From a virus: 64,000 nt of DNA. Each line of letters opens with the position of its first letter. Positions within the stretch are counted from its first letter, which is position 1. Location: the IMG/VR virus record IMGVR_UViG_3300033142_001194, positions 1 to 64,000 of that record; one strand, 5' to 3'. The notes beneath the pieces were generated by a model. The model made no database searches, was not told the DNA's origin, and worked only from the letters and a program-made list of their open reading frames with translations. Below, piece by piece: positions 33,201-42,354 of this stretch. The translations under genes and the position numbers were made by a program.

Positions 33201-36200
33201 CAGATAAAGCCAATAAAAATATTAAGAAAGCTATTTCAGCAGAAGAAGATTTATGGGTTAAAGAAGTAAAAGATAATCAGAAAGAGTTTGGTGAATCAGA
33301 CCAACAAATGTTACAGGAAGAGTTAACTAATAAAGCTAAGTTATTTTATAAGGGTATTCAAGATGGGTTACTTAATACAGTAGATGGATCTATAGAAGCT
33401 ACAGAAGAGAATGCTGTATACGCTACTGGATTTGATATTGGGTATAAGCAGTATGTTGAGGTACTTGTAAATAAGCAATTTCTTACTGGTAAGATACAAG
33501 ATAATAAAGTATCTGAATGGTTTACACCTAAGAAGATAGTAGACAATAGTTCTTTACTACAAACAACACCTAATTTCTTTAATGGTTTAAATTCTTATGT
33601 ATTAGAAAATAATATAGCTAAAGATGAAGAAAATGTATTAAAGAAAATAGAAAAGTTTGATAGTAAATTTTCTAAAGTATTTAAAGATAAAGCATTCCAA
33701 CCGTATAACACTGTACCTGTTTCAGATAAATATACGGATAAATTTAAAGATTCTGAAACATTTATAGAAGGTTATCTTTCAGAAGATTTAATGCAGTATT
33801 TCATGACTGAGGAAGGTAATTTTGATGATAACTTTTTATCTACACTTTCTACAGAAGCAATGATGTGGTTAGCTACAGGATATGAAAAGTTATTAATAAA
33901 TAATGATGATGCTATTAATAGTATTTTAGGTCAAGCACAAGGATCTAAATTACCTGCAAATGCCTTTAGTGTTTTAGGTACTTCAGGTATTCCAAGAACA
34001 CAGTTAATTCATTCAATAGGGCAATCTGCTTTTAAAGCTCTTAATCTTAAATCTAAAGAAGTTGATGCTACTATAGAAGAGAAGATGATAACTGCGATAG
34101 GAACACATATGTATCATACCCTTAACTTTATGGGTTATTTTAAAGATACTGTTATATCTAAAGAGGATTTTGATAGCCTAAAAGGTGAAAAAGGAAGTCT
34201 TGATTTTGAAGGTACTGTAGCTAACTTTGTAGCTCCTGTATCTATTGGTTCAGTAGAGAATGGTGATTTTGAAGTTGATACTAATATTTCCGATCAAATA
34301 CAAAGTTGGAAGAGAGATCCTGAATCACCTAAAGATCCATTCGTAGTTCAAACACTTACTGATTCTTTTGGTTCAACATCTAAAGAAGTTTACCCATTAT
34401 TAGAAGTACCTAAAACTGTAGCAACTAAAGTTGTTAAATCTATTCAAAATATTCCTACTAACATTAGAGAATATTTAGATAAGAAACAAGAAGAAGAAAA
34501 TTATTTTAAGAAGGATCAATATGAAGCTTACCTTACTCTTAATACAGATGAAAAGAGAGTAATTGGCGGGTATAACTTTAATACAGATGGTTTACATGAA
34601 TTAAACAAAGCAGCAGTAATAAGTAAAAATAATACTATTGATAGGACTATAAGAGCTATAGAAGAATTTGCTTCTCAAGTAGAAGCTAAAAATGGTGATT
34701 TATTTAATACACCTTTCTTCTATGAACAAGAAATTTGGAAGAATTTCAGAAATGGTACTTCAGGTAATATGATTAACTCTCAAGCCAATAAACTTGTAAG
34801 ACATTTAACAGGTTTAGGTAATGCAGTTAATACTACTATTGATCCAAGAGATTCTGCTTCACAAGCACATAAGGATGCACTACTTAGATTTAAAGCTTCT
34901 GTTCTTACTGGTTTTGGTGGTAAACCTGAAAACAGTTCTGATTCAGATATACATAAGGATTTTGATGATATTGCTAAAGGCTTATCTACAGTTAATCAAG
35001 ATATTCTTATGGCTTCAGATAGTATTAGAAATAAAGCTTCAGATGGTATTACACAAGCAATAGAAAGTATTAATGAAGAGTCTGAATATGCTTTCGATGC
35101 TCTTGTCGCTTATGCTAATTACACACCTGATAAACCATTTAATACATCTCTATTTAACGAGGTAGATGGTATTACCAATGGAGTTACAATAGGACTTATA
35201 CAATTAGCTGCTGCAGAGAATTGGGAGGGTGTAGAAGACCTTATGAAGGCTTCTGGACTATATGAAACAGATATGCCTAATGGTTATGCAGATTTCCTTA
35301 CTACAGGTGGTCAAGATAATTACAAGCAAACAGCTAAAGTAATGTTAGCTAATTATGCTGAAATAAAGAACTCTTATAAAGATGATGGAACCAATAGATA
35401 TATTAAATCAAATGCATTGGATTCTTTTATAGGTCAGTTAGAGAAAGATGGAGAAATTTCTTCTATAGCAAGAACACTTGTTAAATTTCCTTTAATGATT
35501 GCTTCTTATGGTGGATCACTTGATAGGATTATAAAGAACTTCTCAAGCAGTATGTTAGATAACGTGTATTCTCAAATTGAGGATGCAGTTGCTAATGAAA
35601 GCCAAAGTGATTTAGATTCTATAGCAAGTAACCTTAACTTAATTGTAGGAGGAAATTATTCTATTGATTTAGATACTGCTTTATCTTTTGATATTTCACA
35701 GAAAGATAAAGACGTATTCCTTTCAAGTATGGAAAACACTATTGGTAAAGCTTTAAGGGATACTATTGAAAGTAAGTTTGAAGTATTCTTTGCTAAAAGA
35801 GATGAAGTTAATACAGCACTAAATTTAGTATTCCAAGTAACTGAGAGTAGATATAAAGCAGAAGTAGAAAAACAAGAAACTGAAGCTGGTCATCCAATAT
35901 CTAATAAAGCTAAAGAAGCTATTTTAATTGGTATGTCAGATATGCTTCCATCCTTTGCAAATTACAATTCAGATGTGGGTGATACTACTACCAATATGTT
36001 ACCTATGGATACTACCAGTAGTTCAGCTTTTAAGGATACTCATAGACAACAGGTAAAGAGTAAAGCTTCATTGAATGGTAAACATTCAAGTGTTGCCTAT
36101 GGCAATGAAATGACTTTAGAGAAACCGGGACTTACTACTACTATTGGGGGTATTCATGGTTTAGATAGTGCAATGATGATGAATGTACTTTCAGAGTATG

Positions 36201-39200
36201 TCGGTTTAAATGTTCATGATGCTGTTGGTTTTAATCTGTTTGACGTGGATTCTGGTACTGTTAAGTTTAATGATGGTTTCTTTAATATTGTCTCTGACTA
36301 TAGTATTAGGGAAGAAGTACTTAAAACACTTACAAGGGTAAAAGGTAATCTTACCCCTAAAGAATTGGATGCTTTAGATAAGACATTACAGTTAGTTGAA
36401 TACAGTACTAAGTATGACTACGGAGAAGGTATTGTTAATATCTATGAGGATGAAGAGGGTAAAACTCAGGTAGAGAAAAAGTATAATTCTTTTAACGAAT
36501 ACTTTGATGACTTTAAAGTAGTAACTAAAGAAGATACAGATAAAAAGAAAGAGTGGATGGGTAAGATTAAAACAGTTATCCAATACAATATGGGAGGTAC
36601 AAATAAAGGACAATATAAGCCAAACAAGGAAACTATACCTACTTCAGTAGAAGCAGGAGAAGAGTTAGGTAAGTCTATGGTTGAAGCCAATATAAAAGGG
36701 ATTAAACCAACCACACCTTTAGCACATAGAGGGTTATACATTCAAGAAGCATACAATGATATGCAAGTCTTAATGGACAAGAAACTTACTCATAAACAGT
36801 TTACTGAGTTAATGAATAAACAGTTAGGGACTGAGTTTAAACAGTCTACTGTTATGGGTATGGCTAAGAATACTAGAAAAACATATACACCTGATACAGA
36901 AGAAAATATAGATTCTGTATTGGTTTATGACAGGGATACTAATATTTTTAATGTTATAGAATCCACATTACAGAATGCACCTGAACAGGTGTTTGGTTCT
37001 TTACCTAATACCTTTAAAGAAGATACATTTAATGAATCCATTTCAGAAATTATTTCTGCAGAAGATACCTATAGAATATTTTCTGATCTTGAAACAAGTG
37101 GTGGATTAAATAGTGTACAAGATTCTAATACCCATAAGGAACAGTTAAAGAATATTATTTCAAGTATTGTGAACAAAGCCGTTAACCCATTAATACCTTT
37201 ACAGTATAAATATAGGGAAGAAGGTACAGAAACAAGAGGACTATATACAGATAACACTATATTACTTAATAGAGGATCTTCTACGCTCACTGACGGTACA
37301 CAAGATTCAGCTCAATCAGTTTATGTACATGAGTTATTACACGCTGTTTTAAACGTTTCTCTTGATGATCCTGCTAATAGAAGGGAAAGAAGACAGATAC
37401 AGAAATTATATGAAGAAGTAAGAAGTAAGATGACTCCTACTGATTTACTTACTGTTCCAGTATCTATAGCTTCTGACTCTCAAATAGCTGCTGCTGAATT
37501 ACGTTATGACCATATGTTTAATAACTTAAATGGTAATGGTTTACATGAGTTTATATCTATTGGATCTACAAATGAGGTTATGGTTAATTTCCTTAAGAAT
37601 ATGGATAGAGAATCCAATAAAGAATTACCATTAACTATTTGGGGAAGGTTTTCAGAGATTGTTAGTAAATTTATAAATTCCCTATTTAAAAGAGTATCTG
37701 GTTTAAAAGACTTAACTGCTGATAAAGAGTTATTAAATTTAGCAGAACAATTAGCAGGAGCAAACAGTAGGAAAGCAGAAACATTATTCAGGGGAAATAC
37801 TAAGTTTGAATCTACTGAAGTGGTATTAACAGAAGCTCTTAAGGATTATGTATTAAGCTCAATTATTGAGTATTCAGATAAGTTAGGTAATACAGCTTTT
37901 AACAACAGACCTATGCAAACACTTAAGAATTTAAGTGATTCAATATTAGCAATAAGTCTTGTTATGTGGCAAGACGAAGTTGTTCCTTGGTTAGAAGCAT
38001 TTGAACAGGCAGCATATAAAGCAGGTATTACAGAGAAAGCAATGGTATCAAGATTGATCCATGAATTAGTAGGTGAAACTGTTGATACAGCTAAGTGGAA
38101 TGATCTATTGGCTCAATCCAATAAAGACATTGACCAATTAAGAGCTAAAATTAGTACCGCAACAGGAGCAGTGTTATTAAGTAAATTTAAAACAGATTTA
38201 GATCATACTCAGAAAGTAGCCATAAGTAAGTCTTTAGTTAAGACAGATTTACATTCAATAATGGATAAGTATTCTGTTTCAGAACTACAGGAATTATATT
38301 CTACTGATAGTGGTTTATTGGCTTCTGAAATTAAAACTAAAACCAAGGAAATATCTGATAAATATAACAGTAAAGTTTCTAACTACTTTAATCTTCATTC
38401 TGAAGGTTTAGGACGCTTAATGGCTACAGGTGAACCAGGTGTATATAACGCTATGGAGAATGCTTACCGTATTGCTAATATGCACTCACTTAAGGATATA
38501 TATGATTCTAAGCTATCAGAAGAAGAAGTACTTGAAGCAGAAGGGTTAATTGATACGCTTGCTACTTTATACGCTATCAATTATACAGATCAAAAACATA
38601 AGACTATTTTTGCTTCTCTATTGGATTCGGAAATAGATGGTACTGTATTTACAATGTACCATCATAAACATGTAGTAAGTAAAGCTCTTGAAGAAAACTT
38701 TGATGGTCAGAAAGCTTTAATGATTAAAGGGTATTCTTCTGAATTAACAAACCCTAATATATCTTTTGTTGTGGGTACTTTAGAAATGGAATCTGAATTA
38801 GCTAAAGATGGGTATGTTAGAAGTAGTGTACCTTTAGAAAAAGATAAGACTGATCCAAATAAACAACAATTGTTTATGTATACCTCAAGAGATTCTGGTG
38901 CAAATACTTGGATGAAGATGATTGTATCTTTTACAAATAAATCTGCTAAAGGTGCAAACTTAATTAAGGTAAGAGCACAGGGAGATTCTGTTGATTCATA
39001 TAATGAGGGGTTAAAGGATGGTCAAAGGATGTTTGAAGATAATAGGAAAGAGATGCTTAAACAGCTTACAGGAGGGGTCAAAATTGACGCTGACGCAACG
39101 ATAGCTATTCCTACCTACAACAACGAAGGAGATATTGTTAACTACCGTTACAGAGCATCTGAGAGCTTTAAAGATGGTCTATTAGAAAAGGATAACTCTT

Positions 39201-40471
39201 TTGAGAATGTACTTGGTTCAATGTCAGGATCTATAAGTGATAAATCAAATACTGATGTGATAAATGCTAAAGTAGTTTCAACAGCAAAACAGGATTATGA
39301 TGAAAGGGATGAAGGTATTAAAGCTCAATTATTTGGATCTAAATCATTGTTTGTTGAGATAGGTATTAATTCTACTGATCCAGAATATGTTGAATTATAT
39401 ATGATGATGCCACAAGCAATGAGGGATGAAATTAAAAAGGTTTGGGGTACTGATGGAATGTATATCAGAAAGAATATGGTGTTAGATATTTTTGGTTTTA
39501 GAAAACTATCTATTACACAGATAGAAAAAATAAATAAACCTTGGCTTAGGAAGGTAGAGAATATTTGGCAGGAGGTAATGAAGAATGTTAAAGATGCTAT
39601 TGTTATTAAAACAGGTACAGTATTTGTTGATAACGTATTATCAAATACATCACAGTTAGCTATTGAAGGTCTTAACCCAAGTGAAATAGCAAGATACCAA
39701 GTAGAAGGTTATGATTCCCTTATTGAGTATTTGCAACAGGATAATGAGTTAATAAAATTACAGATTAATTCAGATACTGTTGATCCAACAAAGAAGGATA
39801 CTAAAGTTAATAGTAGGATTAAAGAACTTGAAGCCAATCTTATTGCTAACCCAGTTCATGAGTTAATAGAAGACGGTCAGTTCCAAACTATTATGGAGGA
39901 TATAGATTTAAGTGAAAAACAGTTTACTTATAGAAGTTCTTTAGAAGCTTTATTAAGTCCTTATGAAGAATCTATAAATCCTGATGTTCTTAATACGGTT
40001 AAGAAAGTAAGTAATCAAGTCTTTATGACACATGAAACTAAGATTTATGAACTGTTAAAAGATATGACCCAGTATTCTGATTTTGTAGCAAGATATGCAT
40101 TACATAAGCATAATATGAAAAAAGGAGAAATGACTAATAGAGAGTCATTAAGATATATACGTGAAACGTTTGTAAATTATGATACTGCTACAGCACCACT
40201 ATTACAGTATGCTAATGACATGGGTTTAATGGCTTTCACTAAATTCTTCTTAAGAACACAGAAGATTATATTAAGAAACTTTATTAGAGCACCATTAAGG
40301 TTAGGAGGACTATTTGCTATTGAGGGTATTACAGATATGGATATTTCTACAATATCTGATACTGGTTTAAGTCCTACAGCTAGAATGTATAATCCTTTTG
40401 GTTTAGCTGCAGATGCTTCAGGATTTCATTTAGTAGAATTTGCAAATAATTTCACACCTGACTATAACTAA
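30206..40471 (+). CDS. Giant virion RNA polymerase (N4 gp50-like vRNAP), 3421 aa
   Basis: The polymerase core is in the middle of the chain. Motif A is EVDGITNGVTIGLIQL with Asp 1654; motif B is ARTLVKFPLMIASYGG with Arg 1756, Lys 1760 and Tyr 1768; motif C is LNVHDAVGFNLFDVD with Asp 2005; a TxxGR-like segment is near 1510. In N4 (my recollection) the matching residues are about 1556, 1663, 1667, 1675 and 1948 of about 3500, so order and spacing agree. The enzyme would be carried in the virion, injected and start early transcription. The N-terminal 500 residues include NPLALQDSLVSSAPH and Ala/Lys-rich helices; a zincin-like motif HELLH is at 2375-2379 with a later LHEF...NEV segment. The C-terminus (KFFLRTQKIILRNFIRAPLR) is basic and amphipathic. 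AAAGGATTTAAT precedes the ATG. Confidence 0.9.
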   Translation: MSTTQTNKKVDVAKASTDKAEELNYTQPSRDISLGSVPNFKPSKPITDRNTFDYYSSANAGQRLRDAANLKQNTLPDRNVGEVVQDIAGSLGKFGVQAGQSLYGLTDAVSLGNIDKGLDSIGLKPDFNRTTEFITGLQSDQTQAAIANKAKAAQDWNSLESQRKAADEAKGLPSFMVGANEELRTAGNVLEGLWDNPLALQDSLVSSAPHLLGARGAANALAKGVAKAQAKKGASKAAIKKAEAAARAKGAVLYTAATEGGSAQVDAKNNVLSASFKELRENNDRFKSLEKEMSPEDARRKLAGETGAIALLATGLLAGGASKLTGAGDTIGNYGNREAAKTLTQAINKAVIQPMKSEGIEEALQGITGGLVQNVAEKLTTNKDKALGEGITEQAVEGAVLGALSAGAMPVAAVTVPVAKGVAKGAVATAKAVPKVIKAGSNVVKDVATKAEDRALLNPSIADIDIPTSDANEATQLDYINKVKDKNIPLVEAHVDISNQLKELTPEELTSDKGKGLIEREQVYAKQIADNNIVVDKLTKGFETGQNEFTTAVKEVTGKEKGILKTANDSAIKAAKVIRKATKVANTKATGIAKSLSKEKALAKAANTENVEDVETPHEKIVVMANKHNTLPKEATPEQVQERSDQFEELIGQLDSEFNVANTSFVDNINKLETYNKKETLTAEEDADAKAIAKGLTKEKENVDALETQLNEAYQIVLNSENAQEQVGIGLSKESFKELIDSTSNASSDTLQVGLKKIFGSLPQEASKEDLESIEKITNNPNIDAVSKTKLLNYVETQQAKSASGVSKEVLKGGGFNTKGVKLKGLNEYQKDIDDATRLGSSTVAENVLSDLQRFNDLHASKLKILDAVIKDPTDKQAKAVLLKNYPSSTKWKSIEAVRGFVAKEVNAIEKGLKESSYIAQQKFSKEEVPSSYSIEEVTKPIKAKPINQEVKPTEIVKEVKAKEVKAKPTEVTEEVKVKTTRKILREVMTDNNIDFALSDKANKNIKKAISAEEDLWVKEVKDNQKEFGESDQQMLQEELTNKAKLFYKGIQDGLLNTVDGSIEATEENAVYATGFDIGYKQYVEVLVNKQFLTGKIQDNKVSEWFTPKKIVDNSSLLQTTPNFFNGLNSYVLENNIAKDEENVLKKIEKFDSKFSKVFKDKAFQPYNTVPVSDKYTDKFKDSETFIEGYLSEDLMQYFMTEEGNFDDNFLSTLSTEAMMWLATGYEKLLINNDDAINSILGQAQGSKLPANAFSVLGTSGIPRTQLIHSIGQSAFKALNLKSKEVDATIEEKMITAIGTHMYHTLNFMGYFKDTVISKEDFDSLKGEKGSLDFEGTVANFVAPVSIGSVENGDFEVDTNISDQIQSWKRDPESPKDPFVVQTLTDSFGSTSKEVYPLLEVPKTVATKVVKSIQNIPTNIREYLDKKQEEENYFKKDQYEAYLTLNTDEKRVIGGYNFNTDGLHELNKAAVISKNNTIDRTIRAIEEFASQVEAKNGDLFNTPFFYEQEIWKNFRNGTSGNMINSQANKLVRHLTGLGNAVNTTIDPRDSASQAHKDALLRFKASVLTGFGGKPENSSDSDIHKDFDDIAKGLSTVNQDILMASDSIRNKASDGITQAIESINEESEYAFDALVAYANYTPDKPFNTSLFNEVDGITNGVTIGLIQLAAAENWEGVEDLMKASGLYETDMPNGYADFLTTGGQDNYKQTAKVMLANYAEIKNSYKDDGTNRYIKSNALDSFIGQLEKDGEISSIARTLVKFPLMIASYGGSLDRIIKNFSSSMLDNVYSQIEDAVANESQSDLDSIASNLNLIVGGNYSIDLDTALSFDISQKDKDVFLSSMENTIGKALRDTIESKFEVFFAKRDEVNTALNLVFQVTESRYKAEVEKQETEAGHPISNKAKEAILIGMSDMLPSFANYNSDVGDTTTNMLPMDTTSSSAFKDTHRQQVKSKASLNGKHSSVAYGNEMTLEKPGLTTTIGGIHGLDSAMMMNVLSEYVGLNVHDAVGFNLFDVDSGTVKFNDGFFNIVSDYSIREEVLKTLTRVKGNLTPKELDALDKTLQLVEYSTKYDYGEGIVNIYEDEEGKTQVEKKYNSFNEYFDDFKVVTKEDTDKKKEWMGKIKTVIQYNMGGTNKGQYKPNKETIPTSVEAGEELGKSMVEANIKGIKPTTPLAHRGLYIQEAYNDMQVLMDKKLTHKQFTELMNKQLGTEFKQSTVMGMAKNTRKTYTPDTEENIDSVLVYDRDTNIFNVIESTLQNAPEQVFGSLPNTFKEDTFNESISEIISAEDTYRIFSDLETSGGLNSVQDSNTHKEQLKNIISSIVNKAVNPLIPLQYKYREEGTETRGLYTDNTILLNRGSSTLTDGTQDSAQSVYVHELLHAVLNVSLDDPANRRERRQIQKLYEEVRSKMTPTDLLTVPVSIASDSQIAAAELRYDHMFNNLNGNGLHEFISIGSTNEVMVNFLKNMDRESNKELPLTIWGRFSEIVSKFINSLFKRVSGLKDLTADKELLNLAEQLAGANSRKAETLFRGNTKFESTEVVLTEALKDYVLSSIIEYSDKLGNTAFNNRPMQTLKNLSDSILAISLVMWQDEVVPWLEAFEQAAYKAGITEKAMVSRLIHELVGETVDTAKWNDLLAQSNKDIDQLRAKISTATGAVLLSKFKTDLDHTQKVAISKSLVKTDLHSIMDKYSVSELQELYSTDSGLLASEIKTKTKEISDKYNSKVSNYFNLHSEGLGRLMATGEPGVYNAMENAYRIANMHSLKDIYDSKLSEEEVLEAEGLIDTLATLYAINYTDQKHKTIFASLLDSEIDGTVFTMYHHKHVVSKALEENFDGQKALMIKGYSSELTNPNISFVVGTLEMESELAKDGYVRSSVPLEKDKTDPNKQQLFMYTSRDSGANTWMKMIVSFTNKSAKGANLIKVRAQGDSVDSYNEGLKDGQRMFEDNRKEMLKQLTGGVKIDADATIAIPTYNNEGDIVNYRYRASESFKDGLLEKDNSFENVLGSMSGSISDKSNTDVINAKVVSTAKQDYDERDEGIKAQLFGSKSLFVEIGINSTDPEYVELYMMMPQAMRDEIKKVWGTDGMYIRKNMVLDIFGFRKLSITQIEKINKPWLRKVENIWQEVMKNVKDAIVIKTGTVFVDNVLSNTSQLAIEGLNPSEIARYQVEGYDSLIEYLQQDNELIKLQINSDTVDPTKKDTKVNSRIKELEANLIANPVHELIEDGQFQTIMEDIDLSEKQFTYRSSLEALLSPYEESINPDVLNTVKKVSNQVFMTHETKIYELLKDMTQYSDFVARYALHKHNMKKGEMTNRESLRYIRETFVNYDTATAPLLQYANDMGLMAFTKFFLRTQKIILRNFIRAPLRLGGLFAIEGITDMDISTISDTGLSPTARMYNPFGLAADASGFHLVEFANNFTPDYN

Positions 40472-40477
40472 AATTAA

Positions 40478-40512
40478 GGGAACCAATAGTTTTCTACTGG
40501 TTCCCTATTTTT
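40478..40512 (+). terminator. Terminator at the convergence of late and replication blocks
   Basis: GGGAACCA (40478-40485) and TGGTTCCC (40498-40505) form an 8-bp stem followed by TATTTTT on the plus strand. It ends the late transcript directly after the vRNAP gene. On the minus strand the following TTAATTTTAG gives a weaker terminator, so it may work in both directions. Confidence 0.85.
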
Positions 40513-40666
40513 AATCCTCTTTGGATTTATAAAATATAAATGTTATATAACTTATTACTGTTATAGGTACTACAAAAAGTAAGATAGGTAATAGTGTAAG
40601 TATCATTGCTAGTAATACTAATGCTAAACAACTTACTAATATAAATATTTTTATAAACTCAAACAC
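40511..40666 (-). CDS. Small two-segment membrane protein, 51 aa (GTG start)
   Basis: A GTG directly after the stop codon of the upstream gene (no gap) opens 51 codons with two hydrophobic segments (FIKIFILVSCLALVLLAMI and TLLPILLFVVPITVISYITF) and the tail YKSKED. Translational coupling would be needed because the start has no separate ribosome site. It is the last gene of the leftward block. Function unknown. Confidence 0.45.
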   Translation of the reverse strand: MFEFIKIFILVSCLALVLLAMILTLLPILLFVVPITVISYITFIFYKSKED

Positions 40667-40984
40667 TTATTGACCGAATAATGATTCACTTCCAGTAACA
40701 GGTGAATCAACTTCCAATCCTTCTTCATCTACTAAATCTTCATCTACTAGAGAAGTATCAATTACTTCTTCTTTGCTTTTATCAATTGCTACAGCAATAG
40801 TGTCTTCAGCAGATACATGTACTGCTGGTTCAATAGTTAAAATAGCATGTGTTCCAGTAGAACCTCTACCAGCTACCACTGAAATAGTAACTGTACCATC
40901 TAAGATATATCCTTTTGATTTAACAAACTCTAATATAGCTTCTTGAATGGATTCTTCATCAATTTTTATCGTACTTGTAATCAT
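40667..40984 (-). CDS. Conserved hypothetical protein, 105 aa
   Basis: The N-terminal 70 residues (STIKIDEESIQEAILEFVKS... VTISVVAGRGSTG) suggest a small alpha/beta domain, and the C-terminal 35 are acidic with a SLFGQ end, as in SSB-type tails that recruit partner proteins. It overlaps the resolvase gene start by 4 bases (ATGA-type). Position near the end of the replication block matches small N4 genes between SSB and vRNAP. Confidence 0.55.
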   Translation of the reverse strand: MITSTIKIDEESIQEAILEFVKSKGYILDGTVTISVVAGRGSTGTHAILTIEPAVHVSAEDTIAVAIDKSKEEVIDTSLVDEDLVDEEGLEVDSPVTGSESLFGQ

Positions 40985-41364
40985 ATTATTTCCTTAATTA
41001 ATATTTCTACTCTTGGATTATGTTTATCTACTTCTCCGAATCTATAAGTTACTTCAGGCATATAAATATAATTGTCATCTGGTAACTTCTTAAATTCTAC
41101 TAAAGCATCTGAAAAGTATTTATCTGTAATAGAGCAAACATTAGCTACATCACATAACCTTTTAGTCTTTGGATAAAGAATATAGGTTATGCTTATTTTA
41201 TTAAATGGAGGTAACTTCTGTATTTGTTCTTTGAGTAGTTTTTTATATACTTGTTTAGTTGTATTTAACTTTCTAAAATGAGTATTTCTATAGATGTTTA
41301 AATTAATAGCCCAATCTCTTTTACCTACTGGTAATTTTAAAGGACTATTAATTATATAAACCAT
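40981..41364 (-). CDS. RusA-like Holliday junction resolvase, 127 aa
   Basis: The region YPKTKRLCDVANVCSITDKY contains the Asp residues that in RusA enzymes coordinate magnesium, and DALVEFKKLPDDNYIYM corresponds to the second conserved segment with the paired Asp. The length (127) is close to RusA (about 120). The enzyme would cut four-way junctions formed during recombination-dependent replication or before packaging. It lies next to SSB-like and ERF-like genes, which supports the call. Confidence 0.75.
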   Translation of the reverse strand: MVYIINSPLKLPVGKRDWAINLNIYRNTHFRKLNTTKQVYKKLLKEQIQKLPPFNKISITYILYPKTKRLCDVANVCSITDKYFSDALVEFKKLPDDNYIYMPEVTYRFGEVDKHNPRVEILIKEII

Positions 41365-41369
41365 TTTAG

Positions 41370-41546
41370 TTATTCGTCTTGTTGGATTAAGTTATTGTTT
41401 AAAAAGTATATTGATGAATTTAAAACATCTACAGATCCATCTAAATCTTCATAACAGGATAATATACCTGCAAGTCTTGTTAATTCTTGAGTTAATAACA
41501 TTAAGCTAACTACATTAAGCTCTACTGTTTTATCTTTCTTAATCAT
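41370..41546 (-). CDS. Small helical protein, 58 aa
   Basis: An ATG at 41546 after AAAGGAAACATA opens a 58-codon frame (MIKKDKTVELNVVSLMLLTQ...). The product is acidic and helical, ending NNLIQQDE. The good site and tight 5-base spacing to the resolvase start support a real gene. Not recognised. Confidence 0.55.
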   Translation of the reverse strand: MIKKDKTVELNVVSLMLLTQELTRLAGILSCYEDLDGSVDVLNSSIYFLNNNLIQQDE

Positions 41547-41590
41547 TATGTTTCCTTTATATTAATATGCCTATTTAAGGCCTCTTAGAG

Positions 41591-41620
41591 CCTCTCTAAC
41601 GGGTTTAAGCGTTAAAGAGG
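41591..41620 (-). other. Stem-loop after the SSB-like gene
   Basis: CCTCTCTAACG (41591-41601) and CGTTAAAGAGG (41610-41620) pair over 11 positions (one wobble) with an 8-base loop. There is no T run, so it is likely an RNA-stabilising or processing structure. The left arm and its flank AGAGCCTCTCTAA recur at 1644-1655. Confidence 0.5.
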
Positions 41621-41629
41621 AATGTTTGC

Positions 41630-42331
41630 TTAACCGAAAGGACTAGGAGACGTAGTACCACCTTCAGTAGCTACAGTAGGTTCAATCTTCTTAAAGGTAT
41701 TGATAGTTTCAGTACCATATTTCTCAACCCAAGTATTAATGAATGTAGCAGGAGTACCTGCAGTAATTTCTGCTACAGTTAATCCACTTTCTGCTTGGAA
41801 GAATTTATCTACAACATTGTAGTTTTTCTCTTCAGGTTGTAGAACCCACTTACCATCAATGTTCTTACTTTTATTTTTGATAATATGATGTACACCTACC
41901 CAAATATCTTTACCGGATAGATCCATAATAACTTCTTTACTTGTTGGTGCTCTAGCTTTTAAAGTAAAGTCATAAACATCTACAAACTTATTTTCAACAG
42001 TTAATTTATCTGGTGCAAATGGAACACCTGCTGCTAATAAACAAAGAGTATTTGCCATTGCAAAACCTTTACATGGGTATGGATCACCTTTACCATTTCT
42101 TGGTTTAACCATGTGATTCCCGTTAACATCTGTAATATATAATGTTTCTGAGAAAGGACAATCTTTGAATGTAACTACTAATACATTACTACCAAACTGT
42201 GTATCTAAATAAGCTACATCAATTGTTAGTTTATGAAGTCCTGTATCAATTTGAAAACTTCCTGCTTTAGCTGTTGAATCTACTTCAACTTTTAATGGTG
42301 TTTCTACTACTAAAGAATCTAAGATTCCCAT
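41630..42331 (-). CDS. Single-stranded DNA-binding-like protein (N4 gp45 position), 233 aa
   Basis: The protein begins MGILDSLVVETPLKVEVDST and has a beta-rich core (LTIDVAYLDTQFGSNVLVVTF) with a basic/aromatic surface segment, followed by an extended C-terminus that ends in a Phe (SPSPFG). Its place between an ERF-type annealing protein and the resolvase matches the SSB (gp45) of N4, which also activates the late sigma-70 promoters. No OB-fold motif can be proven by eye. Confidence 0.65.
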   Translation of the reverse strand: MGILDSLVVETPLKVEVDSTAKAGSFQIDTGLHKLTIDVAYLDTQFGSNVLVVTFKDCPFSETLYITDVNGNHMVKPRNGKGDPYPCKGFAMANTLCLLAAGVPFAPDKLTVENKFVDVYDFTLKARAPTSKEVIMDLSGKDIWVGVHHIIKNKSKNIDGKWVLQPEEKNYNVVDKFFQAESGLTVAEITAGTPATFINTWVEKYGTETINTFKKIEPTVATEGGTTSPSPFG

Positions 42332-42354
42332 ATTATTTTCCTTTTGTTATTAAA

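Noticed and set aside
36392-37290. Minus-strand frames inside the vRNAP gene
   Set aside because: They are shadows of a long, motif-bearing gene, with no ribosome sites.
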